64,000 nucleotides of DNA. Source: an uncultured Pelagibacteraceae bacterium. GTDB lineage: Bacteria > Pseudomonadota > Alphaproteobacteria > Pelagibacterales > Pelagibacteraceae. The DNA is taken from contig CACHEF010000004.1 in assembly GCA_902578775.1 (NCBI GenBank), forward strand, positions 62,001 through 126,000, written 5' to 3'. Under the pieces are notes generated by a model. That model worked only from the letters and a program-made list of their open reading frames with translations. It did no database searches and was not told where the DNA came from. Both the position numbers and the translations under genes were made by a program. The stretch's first letter is position 1; each line of letters starts with the position of its first letter. Positions 29,279 through 36,691 of this stretch are shown here, in pieces.

Positions 29279-29317
29279 AACGCCTCTCAAACAAAAAGTT
29301 ATGAGAAGCGTTTTTTT
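29279..29317. terminator. Bidirectional rho-independent terminator (carD / basic peptide)
   Basis: The arms AACGCCTCTCA and TGAGAAGCGTT pair over 11 positions with one C/A mismatch and enclose a 12-nt loop. Plus-strand transcripts meet seven Ts after the stem; minus-strand transcripts meet eight (plus-strand As at 29273-29280). It can therefore end both carD on the plus strand and the small basic gene converging from the minus strand. Confidence 0.85.
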
Positions 29318-29335
29318 GTAAAGATAACTAAGTAA

Positions 29336-29419
29336 CTATCTTCTTCTTCTTTTTTTAGCTTTTTTCTTTTTAGCTTTTTTCTTAGTTTTCTTTGCCGCTT
29401 TTTTTCTTCTCTTAGGCAT
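29336..29419 (-). CDS. 27-residue extremely basic protein (histone-tail-like)
   Basis: ORF too short for the track: MPKRRKKAAKKTKKKAKKKK, then AKKRRRR and a TAG stop. Nearly four fifths of the residues are Lys or Arg and the rest are mostly Ala, like the C-terminal tails of histone H1 and AlgP-type proteins. A nucleic-acid-binding role is likely but unproven. Expression signals support a real gene: a perfect TTGACA -35, a hairpin in the leader, the Shine-Dalgarno GGGAG 7 bp before ATG, and a terminator 19 bp after the stop. It might alternatively be a ribosome-associated peptide. Confidence 0.7.
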   Translation of the reverse strand: MPKRRKKAAKKTKKKAKKKKAKKRRRR

Positions 29420-29441
29420 CTTTAGCTCCCTTTTTTAGTTA

Positions 29442-29461
29442 AACGAATCAAATGATTCGTT
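29442..29461 (-). promoter_or_regulatory. Perfect inverted repeat / leader hairpin before the basic-peptide gene
   Basis: AACGAATCA-AA-TGATTCGTT: perfect 9-bp arms with a 2-bp centre. As RNA it folds as an 8-bp stem with an AUUU tetraloop. It lies between the -10 element and the Shine-Dalgarno of the 27-residue gene, 22 bp before the ATG. No U-tract follows, so it is not a terminator. It may be an operator for a dimeric regulator or a 5' stabilising or regulatory RNA hairpin. Confidence 0.6.
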
Positions 29462-29470
29462 ATTAACTTA

Positions 29471-29499
29471 TTTTTATTTTTTTAAACAAGTTATGTCAA
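29471..29499 (-). promoter_or_regulatory. Promoter of the 27-residue basic protein gene
   Basis: On the minus strand a perfect -35 TTGACA (29499-29494) is followed by a 17-bp spacer and TAAAAA (29476-29471) as a weak -10. The start site would fall just before the leader hairpin, giving an untranslated leader of about 45 nt that contains the hairpin and the GGGAG Shine-Dalgarno. The rest of 29500-29578 is AT-rich with no visible gene. Confidence 0.55.
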
Positions 29500-29578
29500 T
29501 TCTTTAATTAAATTAAAAAAAAATCAAAAATAAAAAAAATAAGTTTAAAATAAAAAATAATTCATTTTTTTATAATTT

Positions 29579-29612
29579 AAAAAAAAGTTAATGTTTATGC
29601 GCTTTATAAACA
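29579..29612 (-). terminator. Putative terminator after the acyl-CoA synthetase gene
   Basis: Downstream of the stop on the minus strand, TGTTTAT-AAAGCGC-ATAAACA forms a 7-bp stem with a 7-nt loop, followed after five bases by a run of eight Ts. The stem is AT-rich, so strength is uncertain. The position 17 bp past the stop and the T-run support a terminator. Confidence 0.55.
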
Positions 29613-29628
29613 GTTATTTTACAATAAA

Positions 29629-31362
29629 TTAATAAAGTTTTTCTAAATCTTGTTTATATTTTTCTAAAATTTTTTTTCGTTTAAGTTTTAAAGTTGGTGT
29701 TAACATTCCATTATCAATTGTAAATTCTTCTTTAATTAATTTAAATTTCTTAACTTTTTCCACTGATGACAAACTTTTATTTAATCTTTCTATATAAGCT
29801 TCAATATCTTTTTTATTTTCATCTATTTCACTTACAATTAAGGCTACTAAATAAGTCTTTTTATCTCCATAAACTAAACTTTGCTTTATTTTTTCATTTA
29901 GACATAATAAATTTTCAATTTTTGATGGTGAAATGTTATCACCACCTATATTAACTATAATTTCTTTTTTTCTGTCTGTAATCTTTAGATTCCCATCTTT
30001 TGTAATTTCTCCTATATCACCAGTATGCAGCCAGCCATCTTTTATAATTTCTTCTGTTTCTTTTTTCATATTCCAATATCCAAGCATAACATTTTCACCT
30101 CTTACTAATATTTCTCCATCATTAGCAATCTTAATCTCATTAGTTTTAAAAGGTGGACCAACTGTCTCTATCTTAATTTTTCCAGGGATATTGCAGCTTA
30201 CTACAGGAGAGGTTTCTGTTAATCCATAACCCTGTAGAGTTGGCAGTCCTATAGAATTTAAAAATTCACCTATTTTTTTTTCTAAAGCTCCTCCACCAGA
30301 AACGAAGGCTTTTAATTTACCTCCAAATTGTTTTTTAATTTTTTTTCTAACCAATTTTTCACAAAAAAAATTGACAATTTTTTCCTTGAAATTTAGTTTT
30401 TCATTATTCAGATTTTTTGTCCCAAGCAAAATAGTGCTTTCTATTAATTTTTTTTTAAATCCTGTTTGTTTTGAAAAATTAAAAAAAATCTTGTTATATA
30501 AATTTTGGTAGAATCTTGGCACTGCTGTCATAATAGTAGGTTGAGCGACTGCCATATTCAGTAATAACTTTTCTAAACTTTCAGCATAATAAACTTTTGC
30601 TCCTAGAAATATCTGTACATATTGAACTGTGTGTTCATATGAGTGAGATAATGGAAGCCAAGTTAAAAAAACTGGTTTTTCATTTTTAACTAATGTATCT
30701 AGAATGTCTTTTGCACCTTCACAGTTGGATAAAATACCTCCATGACTAAGCATAACGCCTTTAGGATTGCCTGTTGTGCCAGATGTATAAATTATACAAG
30801 CAAGATCATTTCTTTTCAATTTTTGATTATATAAGTTTTTCATAGGATCAAGCTCATTAGATTTATCATGAAAAACTTTTTCAAAAATTTTATTAAAGCA
30901 AACTATATTTTGATTAAATGGTTCTATCGAAATAAGAATTGTTTCATCTTGAATATAATTTTTTATTTTTTTGAATTGTTCAATATTTGAAACTATACAA
31001 ACTTTTGGTTTGCAATCATTTATTATATATTTGTAATCATTTTCTGAATAAGTTGTAAAAAGAGGAACAGTAACTCCGCCTGCATTCATTATAGCTATAT
31101 CAGAAATAAGCCACTCAGGTCTGTTTTCAGATAATAAAATACATCTATCACCTTTAGAAATATTACTTTTCAAATAGTTCGATAAAACTGTAATTTTATT
31201 ATTTGTCTCTCCCCAAGAATAAGAGAATGTTTTATCACCCTTATGTTTTCCTTTGAGTGATATTAAAAAAATATTCTCTTTTTTTTCAAAATTATTTAAA
31301 GTTACTTGTTCAAATTTTTTAAAAAAGAGTTCAACTAGACTATTTATTTCTTTTAATTTCAT
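29629..31362 (-). CDS. Long-chain acyl-CoA synthetase (AMP-binding, FadD-like)
   Basis: Activates fatty acids to acyl-CoA through acyl-AMP. The AMP-binding motif is CIIYTSGTTGNPKGVMLSHG, then GYGLTETSPVV, GWLHTGDIG and DRKKEIIVNIGGDNISP, in the usual order. The track ORF starts at 31398, but its first 12 residues (MRVRFSLRPPKV) are encoded by the tRNA-Leu gene. The ATG at 31362 (MKLKEINSLVELFFKKF, 577 residues) fits the family N-terminus. It begins only 6 bp after the tRNA CCA end on the same strand, so both may come from one transcript. Chain-length preference is unknown. Confidence 0.93.
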   Translation of the reverse strand: MKLKEINSLVELFFKKFEQVTLNNFEKKENIFLISLKGKHKGDKTFSYSWGETNNKITVLSNYLKSNISKGDRCILLSENRPEWLISDIAIMNAGGVTVPLFTTYSENDYKYIINDCKPKVCIVSNIEQFKKIKNYIQDETILISIEPFNQNIVCFNKIFEKVFHDKSNELDPMKNLYNQKLKRNDLACIIYTSGTTGNPKGVMLSHGGILSNCEGAKDILDTLVKNEKPVFLTWLPLSHSYEHTVQYVQIFLGAKVYYAESLEKLLLNMAVAQPTIMTAVPRFYQNLYNKIFFNFSKQTGFKKKLIESTILLGTKNLNNEKLNFKEKIVNFFCEKLVRKKIKKQFGGKLKAFVSGGGALEKKIGEFLNSIGLPTLQGYGLTETSPVVSCNIPGKIKIETVGPPFKTNEIKIANDGEILVRGENVMLGYWNMKKETEEIIKDGWLHTGDIGEITKDGNLKITDRKKEIIVNIGGDNISPSKIENLLCLNEKIKQSLVYGDKKTYLVALIVSEIDENKKDIEAYIERLNKSLSSVEKVKKFKLIKEEFTIDNGMLTPTLKLKRKKILEKYKQDLEKLY

Positions 31363-31368
31363 AACTTT

Positions 31369-31453
31369 TGGTGGGCGAAGAGAGAATCGAACTCTCACTT
31401 CTTGCGAAACACGATTTTGAGTCGTGCGCGTCTACCAGTTCCGCCATTCGCCC
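31369..31453 (-). tRNA. tRNA-Leu (anticodon CAA)
   Basis: The reverse complement folds as GGGCGAA/TTCGCCC acceptor stem, D arm, anticodon stem CACGA/TCGTG with loop CTCAAAA (anticodon CAA, reads UUG), a long class II variable arm (around TTCGCAAGAA), T arm GAGAG-TTCGATT-CTCTC and encoded CCA. The 85-nt length fits a leucine tRNA. Confidence 0.97.
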
Positions 31454-31514
31454 TTAATATAAAAAATATTTTTTAAATAGTATAAGAACTAAAATTATAT
31501 TAAAAACAAAAAAA

Positions 31515-32120
31515 ATGTTTACTAAACTTTATTATAAATGCTTAAAGTTAGCAGCTCATAAGTACTCAAATTATTTTCTTGGGGCTATTTCTTTTGTAGA
31601 AAGTTCTTTTTTTCCAATTCCTCCCGATATTATGATAGCACCAATGGCAATAGCCAAAAAAAGAGATTATATAAAAATATTTTTAATAGCTACGATATTT
31701 TCTGTGTTAGGGGGAATTTTCGGTTATGTTATTGGAGCCTATTTTTTTGATTTTGCAATGTATATTGTAGAATTCTATAATTACGAGGACAAAGTAGTTG
31801 ATATTAAGGATGCTCTTTCTCAAGGCAGTGGTTTTTATACTTGGCTCGCAATCCTGTTTTTAGCTGGTTTTACCCCATTACCGTATAAAGTTTTTACAAT
31901 AGCTAGTGGTCTAATAAGTTTTAATTTATTTGTCTTTATTTTAATCAGTCTTATTTCAAGAGGACTTAGATTTTTTATAATTTCTTATTTATCATCTAAA
32001 TTTGCAGATAGTTTCAACGATTATATGAACAAATATGGTCAAAAATGGTTTAGCATAACTGGTATAGCTATAGTAATTATTGCTTTTATTTTTTATTTCT
32101 TAGTAAGAACTTATGATTAA
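31515..32120 (+). CDS. DedA/YqaA-family membrane protein
   Basis: Inner-membrane protein of the SNARE-associated (DedA, VTT) superfamily; relatives act as lipid flippases or in membrane homeostasis. The 201 residues have four to five hydrophobic segments. The re-entrant motif FVESSFFPIPPDIMIAPMA and the downstream GFTPLPYKVFTIASG are typical of YqaA proteins. Its end overlaps dsbB by 8 bp. The trio YqaA-DsbB-Coq7 is a recurring alphaproteobacterial arrangement, to my knowledge. Confidence 0.88.
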   Translation: MFTKLYYKCLKLAAHKYSNYFLGAISFVESSFFPIPPDIMIAPMAIAKKRDYIKIFLIATIFSVLGGIFGYVIGAYFFDFAMYIVEFYNYEDKVVDIKDALSQGSGFYTWLAILFLAGFTPLPYKVFTIASGLISFNLFVFILISLISRGLRFFIISYLSSKFADSFNDYMNKYGQKWFSITGIAIVIIAFIFYFLVRTYD

Positions 32121-32598
32121 ATTAAATAAAGATAATTATTTAATAATTTTACTTATATTGAGCATAACAATTTTATTATCAACATTAATAATTGAACACG
32201 GTTTTGGTTATAAACCGTGTAACCTATGCATCATTGAAAGAATTCCCTATGGACTTGCTATAATAATTCTAATCTTGAATTATAATTTTAGATATAATCA
32301 AATTTTTTTCAGTATTTTGCTAATATTGGTTTTTTCTTTTTCTATTATAATTTCAGTCTATCACTTAGGTATTGAGCAAGGTTTTGTTGAAGAATCAACA
32401 GTTTGTAAGTCTAAAAACTTAAATTTAATAACAAAAGAGGATATTTTAAACTCCCTCAAGGAACTTAGAATAAGCTGCAAAGATGTAGCATTTAAAATTT
32501 TTGGTTTTTCGCTTACATCTTATAATCTAATTATAAGTATATTAATGTTTTTATTATCGACTAAAATTTATTTATTAAGTAATGATATCAAGAAATAA
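32113..32598 (+). CDS. DsbB-like disulfide bond formation protein
   Basis: Inner-membrane quinone-dependent oxidase that re-oxidises periplasmic thiol oxidants. The 161 residues carry four transmembrane segments, the first cysteine pair in KPCNLCIIERIPY and the second pair split between ESTVCKSKN and RISCKDVAF, as in DsbB. It overlaps the upstream YqaA gene by 8 bp and the downstream coq7 gene by 17 bp. Since Coq7 makes the ubiquinone that DsbB reduces, co-expression makes sense. The DsbA partner is not in the window. Confidence 0.88.
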   Translation: MIKLNKDNYLIILLILSITILLSTLIIEHGFGYKPCNLCIIERIPYGLAIIILILNYNFRYNQIFFSILLILVFSFSIIISVYHLGIEQGFVEESTVCKSKNLNLITKEDILNSLKELRISCKDVAFKIFGFSLTSYNLIISILMFLLSTKIYLLSNDIKK

Positions 32599-33109
32599 AA
32601 TTGAAGAGTTTATTCGTGTAGACCATGCGGGAGAGCGAGGAGCTGTTAAAATTTATGAAGGACAACTACTTGCATTAAACACACTAGTAAAGAATGAAGA
32701 TTTAAAAAAAAAAATCGAAGAAATGAAGGTTCATGAAGTAGAACACTGCCAATTTTTTGAAAATGAGATACGAAAAAGAAATATTAAACCAACAAAATTT
32801 TTGCCCTTATGGGATTTATTAGGAGTTGGTCTCGGATTTGGTTCTACACTCTTAGGTAAAAAAGCTGCAATGTTATGTACTGCTTCTGTTGAGGAGGTGA
32901 TAGATAAACATTACTTAGATCAAATTAACCAATTGGGTCCAGAGGAAAAAGAATTAAAAAAAAAAATTACTAAATTTAGAAATGATGAATTAGATCATAA
33001 AGATATTGCTTATGAGGAAGGTGCAACCAAAAAAGGTTTATATTCAATAATGGATAAAATTATTAAAACTAGCTCAAAAATAGCAATTAATATTTCAGAA
33101 AAAATTTAA
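32582..33109 (+). CDS. coq7: Demethoxyubiquinone hydroxylase (Coq7)
   Basis: Di-iron monooxygenase of late ubiquinone synthesis. The 175 residues have the iron-binding repeats: FIRVDHAGERGAVKIYEGQ (first glutamate), KVHEVEHCQFF (ExxH), and near the C-terminus SVEEVIDKHY and NDELDHKDIAYEEGA (second ExxH set). Length and motifs match alphaproteobacterial and mitochondrial Coq7. The start lies 17 bp inside dsbB, so translation is coupled. It ends 7 bp from the convergent HNH gene. Confidence 0.95.
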   Translation: MISRNKIEEFIRVDHAGERGAVKIYEGQLLALNTLVKNEDLKKKIEEMKVHEVEHCQFFENEIRKRNIKPTKFLPLWDLLGVGLGFGSTLLGKKAAMLCTASVEEVIDKHYLDQINQLGPEEKELKKKITKFRNDELDHKDIAYEEGATKKGLYSIMDKIIKTSSKIAINISEKI

Positions 33110-33116
33110 AAACTTT

Positions 33117-33686
33117 TTAAGATTCTAACTCGACATCCCAATACAAATAATCCATCCAGCTTTTATGAAGATAATTGGGAGGAAAATGTTTACCATTTTT
33201 ATGTAAATCTTCAGTCGATGGCTGATAAGGATATTGGTTAAGCTTCATGTCTGAAAATTTAAGAAGTTTACCACCTTTTTTTACATTACATGTTGAGCAA
33301 GCCGTTACCACATTATCCCAATTCGTTTCTCCACCTTTAGATCTTGGTAATAAATGATCAAACGTAAGCTCTTCCCCACTTCCACAATATTGGCATGAAA
33401 AACGATCACGTAAAAAAACATTAAATCTCGTAAAACTTGGTTTGGATTGTGGAACTATATAGCTCTTTAAAGCAATAACACTTGGCAGTTTCATTTCAAA
33501 AGATGGACTTCTTACTTGACGGTCATAATTACTTACAATAATTACTCTATCTAAAAAAACTGATTTAATAGCATCTTGCCATGACCAAAGTGAAAGTGGG
33601 TAATAACTTAAGGGTCTGTAATCAGCATTAAGAACAAGTGCAGGACATTTTTCTAACGAAATATTTTTCTCAACAAATTCATTCAT
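33117..33686 (-). CDS. HNH endonuclease domain protein
   Basis: The 189-residue protein has a McrA-type HNH domain: CQYCG and CSTCN zinc cysteines around the catalytic segment TFDHLLPRSKGGETNWDNVV. The N-terminal part (LNADYRPLSYYPLSLWSWQDAIKSV) is typical of a widespread chromosomal HNH family found in many alphaproteobacteria and cyanobacteria. That family is not linked to restriction or toxin systems. There is no methylase or immunity gene nearby, so a housekeeping DNA or RNA processing role is more likely than defence. The true role is unknown. Confidence 0.85.
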   Translation of the reverse strand: MNEFVEKNISLEKCPALVLNADYRPLSYYPLSLWSWQDAIKSVFLDRVIIVSNYDRQVRSPSFEMKLPSVIALKSYIVPQSKPSFTRFNVFLRDRFSCQYCGSGEELTFDHLLPRSKGGETNWDNVVTACSTCNVKKGGKLLKFSDMKLNQYPYQPSTEDLHKNGKHFPPNYLHKSWMDYLYWDVELES

Positions 33687-33734
33687 ATATAAAATCTTAT
33701 ATCAATCTAATAATGATATCAATGTTACCAATGT

Positions 33735-34385
33735 TTAAATTTTTTTCAAAATATAATTCAAAGCAATGCTTGATGCATCAATAGGAATATGATGACCACA
33801 ATTTTTAATAAGATATGTGTCTACATTTACTTTTTCCCTTAAAAGAAAATCTTTTGCCTCTAATAAATGTGTGGGTGAGACAATATCATCCGCATCGCCA
33901 TGAATTAAAAGTGTGCTTGTGAGATTTTTTTTTCTAATTTTTAAATTCTCAATATTAATAATTTTTCCTGAAAAACCAACTATACATCTGTAAGCTTGTT
34001 CGGCTGTAAGTCCAACATTTATAGACATCATACATCCTTGACTGAAACCAGATAAAATTATTTGTTTGTTATCTAGATTATACTCTTCTTTAATCTCGTC
34101 CAAAAATTTATTTATCTTTTTTTCTGCCTTCAAAGTCTCATTAAGAATGTAATTAGGGTCATCTTTTGTTAGATCAAACCACTGATATCCTGATGGATTA
34201 ATTTGACAAACTTCATGACCATTCGGACAAATAAAAATTGTATTTGGCAGATGTCTTTTCCAATTCAAAGTAAGCGTACTTATGTCTTTGCCATCTCCAC
34301 CATAACCATGAAGTAATAAGACTAGATTGTTAATATTCTTATCTTTTTCAGGTTTTATAATTGTGCTTTCAAGACAAAATGTCAT
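33735..34385 (-). CDS. Phospholipase/carboxylesterase (alpha/beta hydrolase)
   Basis: Cytosolic serine esterase of the phospholipase/carboxylesterase family, related to acyl-protein thioesterases. In the 216 residues the oxyanion strand is LLHGYGGDGKD, the nucleophile elbow GFSQGCMMS (Ser about 118), the acid is in HGDADDIVSP and the histidine in NCGHHIP. There is no signal peptide. It is a single gene; its start lies 50 bp from the divergent HIG1 gene, so the two share a promoter region (34386-34434). Confidence 0.88.
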   Translation of the reverse strand: MTFCLESTIIKPEKDKNINNLVLLLHGYGGDGKDISTLTLNWKRHLPNTIFICPNGHEVCQINPSGYQWFDLTKDDPNYILNETLKAEKKINKFLDEIKEEYNLDNKQIILSGFSQGCMMSINVGLTAEQAYRCIVGFSGKIINIENLKIRKKNLTSTLLIHGDADDIVSPTHLLEAKDFLLREKVNVDTYLIKNCGHHIPIDASSIALNYILKKI

Positions 34386-34434
34386 AATAAGTTTAATTTG
34401 TTTTTTATTTTTAAAAACACTTTACAATATAAAT

Positions 34435-34638
34435 ATGTTTACAGGAATATTTGTTAAAATTTTATCCATTGTATTATTAATTGCAGTTGGTGTCGTATTA
34501 ATACTTGGTATAGGGACTTTGTTTAAGGGAGGGAGTACTAGTAAAAAATATTCTAACAAATTAATGCAGCTAAGAGTTTTGTTACAGTTTGTTGCAATAA
34601 TTCTTCTTGTAGTTTTTGCATATTTTTTCAAAGATTAA
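34435..34638 (+). CDS. HIG1-domain twin-transmembrane protein
   Basis: Small inner-membrane protein of the HIG1 (hypoxia-induced gene 1) family, whose mitochondrial members tune cytochrome oxidase assembly. The track start at 34327 lies inside the divergent esterase. The ATG at 34435 gives 67 residues with two transmembrane helices (FVKILSIVLLIAVGVVLIL and LLQFVAIILLVVFAYFF), and between them a basic loop ending in LMQLRVLLQFVAI, the family signature. Its stop interlocks with the thioredoxin gene stop (TTAA). A link to cytochrome oxidase is inference from the mitochondrial members. Confidence 0.8.
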   Translation: MFTGIFVKILSIVLLIAVGVVLILGIGTLFKGGSTSKKYSNKLMQLRVLLQFVAIILLVVFAYFFKD

Positions 34639-35144
34639 TTATAATTTTTAATCCATTGAATAAACTGCTCATCTTCAAAGTTAATTGAGCCAATAACTCT
34701 TGCAAATTCCTGATTTTCTTTATCAAAAAAAATTGTAGTTGGTACCCCTCTAAGACTAAAATCTCTAGCTAATGTTGTTGGATTATCAAAGTAAATATTT
34801 AAATTATTAATATTAAGATCATTAAAAAATTTCTCTGACTTTTCAAAACTATCTTTTCCAACATTGATAGGAAATATTTCTATATTATCTAATTCTGGAT
34901 GAACTTTTAAGGAATTGAGTGATGGCATTTCTTCTTTACAAGGCGCACACCATGTGGCCCAAAAATTCAATAATACTAATTTTCCCTTAAAATCTGATAA
35001 TTTTATAATTTTTTCATTAACATCCAAAAAAACAATATTGTCATAAATTTTAGGTTCTTTATTAATAACAAGATTTTTGATTTTTGGCACTTCATTAGCT
35101 ATTGCTGAAGTAACAAAGAGTATAAATATTATTAAAAATTTCAT
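34635..35144 (-). CDS. TlpA-like periplasmic thioredoxin
   Basis: Membrane-anchored or periplasmic thiol-disulfide reductase. The track start (35192) adds 16 residues that overlap the divergent argH start. The ATG at 35144 gives 169 residues beginning with a signal peptide (MKFLIIFILFVTSAIANE). The active site is NFWATWCAPCKEEMP, and the cis-proline loop is RGVPTTIFFD. TlpA-type proteins reduce apocytochrome or copper chaperones for cytochrome oxidase. It is divergent from argH with 24 bp between the starts; this pairing (tlpA, argH, lptM, lysA) recurs in alphaproteobacteria. Confidence 0.9.
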   Translation of the reverse strand: MKFLIIFILFVTSAIANEVPKIKNLVINKEPKIYDNIVFLDVNEKIIKLSDFKGKLVLLNFWATWCAPCKEEMPSLNSLKVHPELDNIEIFPINVGKDSFEKSEKFFNDLNINNLNIYFDNPTTLARDFSLRGVPTTIFFDKENQEFARVIGSINFEDEQFIQWIKNYN

Positions 35145-35168
35145 ATTTAATAGGTATAAGTAATTATC

Positions 35169-36560
35169 ATGGCTAAAAATAAAAACAACCAAGCAATTTG
35201 GAATACAAGAATTAAAAAAAAAACATCTAAATTTTTTGAAAAAGTTGGAAGCTCAATTGAAATAGATAAAAGATTATACAAAGAAGATATCCTGGGTTCA
35301 ATTGTACATGTTGAAATGCTATTTAAACAAAAAATAATATCATTCAAAATCAAAAATAAAATTATTTATGGTTTAAAAAAAATAGAAAAAGAAATTTCAA
35401 AAAATAATTTTGAATTTAATAAAGAATATGAAGATATTCATATGAATATTGAAAAAAAACTTTTTCAAATTATAGGGGAAGACGCTGGTTATATTCATAC
35501 TGCCAGATCAAGGAATGATCAAGTTATCACTGATTTTAAAATGTGGATTAAATCAGCAAATAAGGAAATTGATAATAACTTAGAAAAAATCATAAAATCA
35601 ACTCTCAAACTTGCAGAAAAGAATATCGAGACAGTTATGCCAGGTTTAACACATTTAAAAAATGCACAACCAATCTCTTTGGCTCATTATTTTATGGCTT
35701 ACATAGAAATTTTTAAAAGAGACAAAAAAAGATTAAGCAATAATATTGAAAATTTAAATGAATGTCCACTTGGAGTAGCTGCATTGTCTGGAACTTCATT
35801 TAATATAGATAGACACTATACATCAAAAAAACTTGGCTTCAGTCATCCCACCAACAATTCTATAGATACTGTTTCTGATAGAGACTTTGTATTAGATTTT
35901 CTTTTTTCAGTTGCTGTCTGCTCAATGCATATCTCAAGGATTGCAGAGGAATTAATTATTTGGAATTCAGATGGTTTCAACTTAATTCAACTTTCAGACA
36001 AGATTGTAACTGGGTCTTCAATAATGCCCCAAAAAAAGAATCCTGATTTATTAGAATATTTAAGAGGTAAATCTAGTTTAACATTTGGGAATCTTTTTTC
36101 AATGTTAGCAATTCTAAAAGGATTACCACTTTCTTACTTTAAGGATATGCAAGATGACAAAGAGATAGTTTTTAAATCATATGATATTTTAATCAACAGT
36201 TTAAAAATATTTGATGAAATCTTAAAAAATATTTCTCCTAATAAAGAAAAAATGTTTGAACTAGCAGACTCAGGTTATGTTACTGCAACTGATCTTGCTG
36301 ATTATTTAGTAAAATATCATTCTATGTCATTTAGAAAAGCATATCAAAAAACAGCAGAAATAGTAAATATGGCTGAAAAGAAAAAAAAGAAATTGAAAGA
36401 ACTTAAAATTGATGATTTGAAAAAAATTGAACCAAAACTTACTAGTGAGGTTTTAAAAGTTTTTAATTTAAAAAACTCAATAAATTCAAAAAAGTCTTAT
36501 GGAGGAACATCTTTTGAAAATGTAAAAAGAATGATAATGAAATATAAAAAAAATAAATGA
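35169..36560 (+). CDS. argH: Argininosuccinate lyase
   Basis: Last step of arginine synthesis: splits argininosuccinate into arginine and fumarate. The 463 residues show the fumarase-superfamily signature GSSIMPQKKNPD (about residue 280), the catalytic His in GLTHLKNAQPISLAHYF, and HTARSRNDQV near residue 105. Normal length. Its TGA overlaps the ATG of the small lipoprotein gene lptM (ATGA), which in turn overlaps lysA. Confidence 0.97.
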   Translation: MAKNKNNQAIWNTRIKKKTSKFFEKVGSSIEIDKRLYKEDILGSIVHVEMLFKQKIISFKIKNKIIYGLKKIEKEISKNNFEFNKEYEDIHMNIEKKLFQIIGEDAGYIHTARSRNDQVITDFKMWIKSANKEIDNNLEKIIKSTLKLAEKNIETVMPGLTHLKNAQPISLAHYFMAYIEIFKRDKKRLSNNIENLNECPLGVAALSGTSFNIDRHYTSKKLGFSHPTNNSIDTVSDRDFVLDFLFSVAVCSMHISRIAEELIIWNSDGFNLIQLSDKIVTGSSIMPQKKNPDLLEYLRGKSSLTFGNLFSMLAILKGLPLSYFKDMQDDKEIVFKSYDILINSLKIFDEILKNISPNKEKMFELADSGYVTATDLADYLVKYHSMSFRKAYQKTAEIVNMAEKKKKKLKELKIDDLKKIEPKLTSEVLKVFNLKNSINSKKSYGGTSFENVKRMIMKYKKNK

Positions 36561-36691
36561 TAAAAAAAATTTATATATTAATATTTTTAACAATTTTAAT
36601 TTCATCTTGTGGTAAAAAAGGAGATCCTGTTTACAAAGAAGAAAATCAAAATTCAGAAAAGACAAGTTTACAAATAACTCACTTTTCATGA
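36557..36691 (+). CDS. lptM: LptM-like outer-membrane lipoprotein (44 residues, missed by ORF track)
   Basis: The ORF starts with an ATGA overlap with argH and ends with an ATGA overlap with lysA. The product begins MIKKIYILIFLTILISSCGK: a signal peptide, a lipobox ending in Cys18, and directly after it CGKKGDPVY, the family hallmark CGxKGxxY. LptM (formerly YifL) helps LptD form correct disulfides in the LPS translocon. The position between argH and lysA is the known alphaproteobacterial location of this lipoprotein. No Pro-rich tail is present; the last 18 residues are polar. Confidence 0.88.
   Translation: MIKKIYILIFLTILISSCGKKGDPVYKEENQNSEKTSLQITHFS

Noticed and set aside
31363-31398. 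N-terminal extension MRVRFSLRPPKV of the acyl-CoA synthetase ORF
   Set aside because: These codons are the 3' half of tRNA-Leu read as protein; the family N-terminus starts at the ATG ending at 31362.
33117-33686. HNH endonuclease as part of a defence or toxin system
   Set aside because: No methylase, immunity gene, helicase or mobile element is next to it, and its N-terminal part matches a common housekeeping HNH family.
34327-34434. Upstream extension of the HIG1 ORF (MLIFLSFSGF...)
   Set aside because: It lies over the divergent esterase start and is not part of the HIG1 family; the ATG at 34435 fits.
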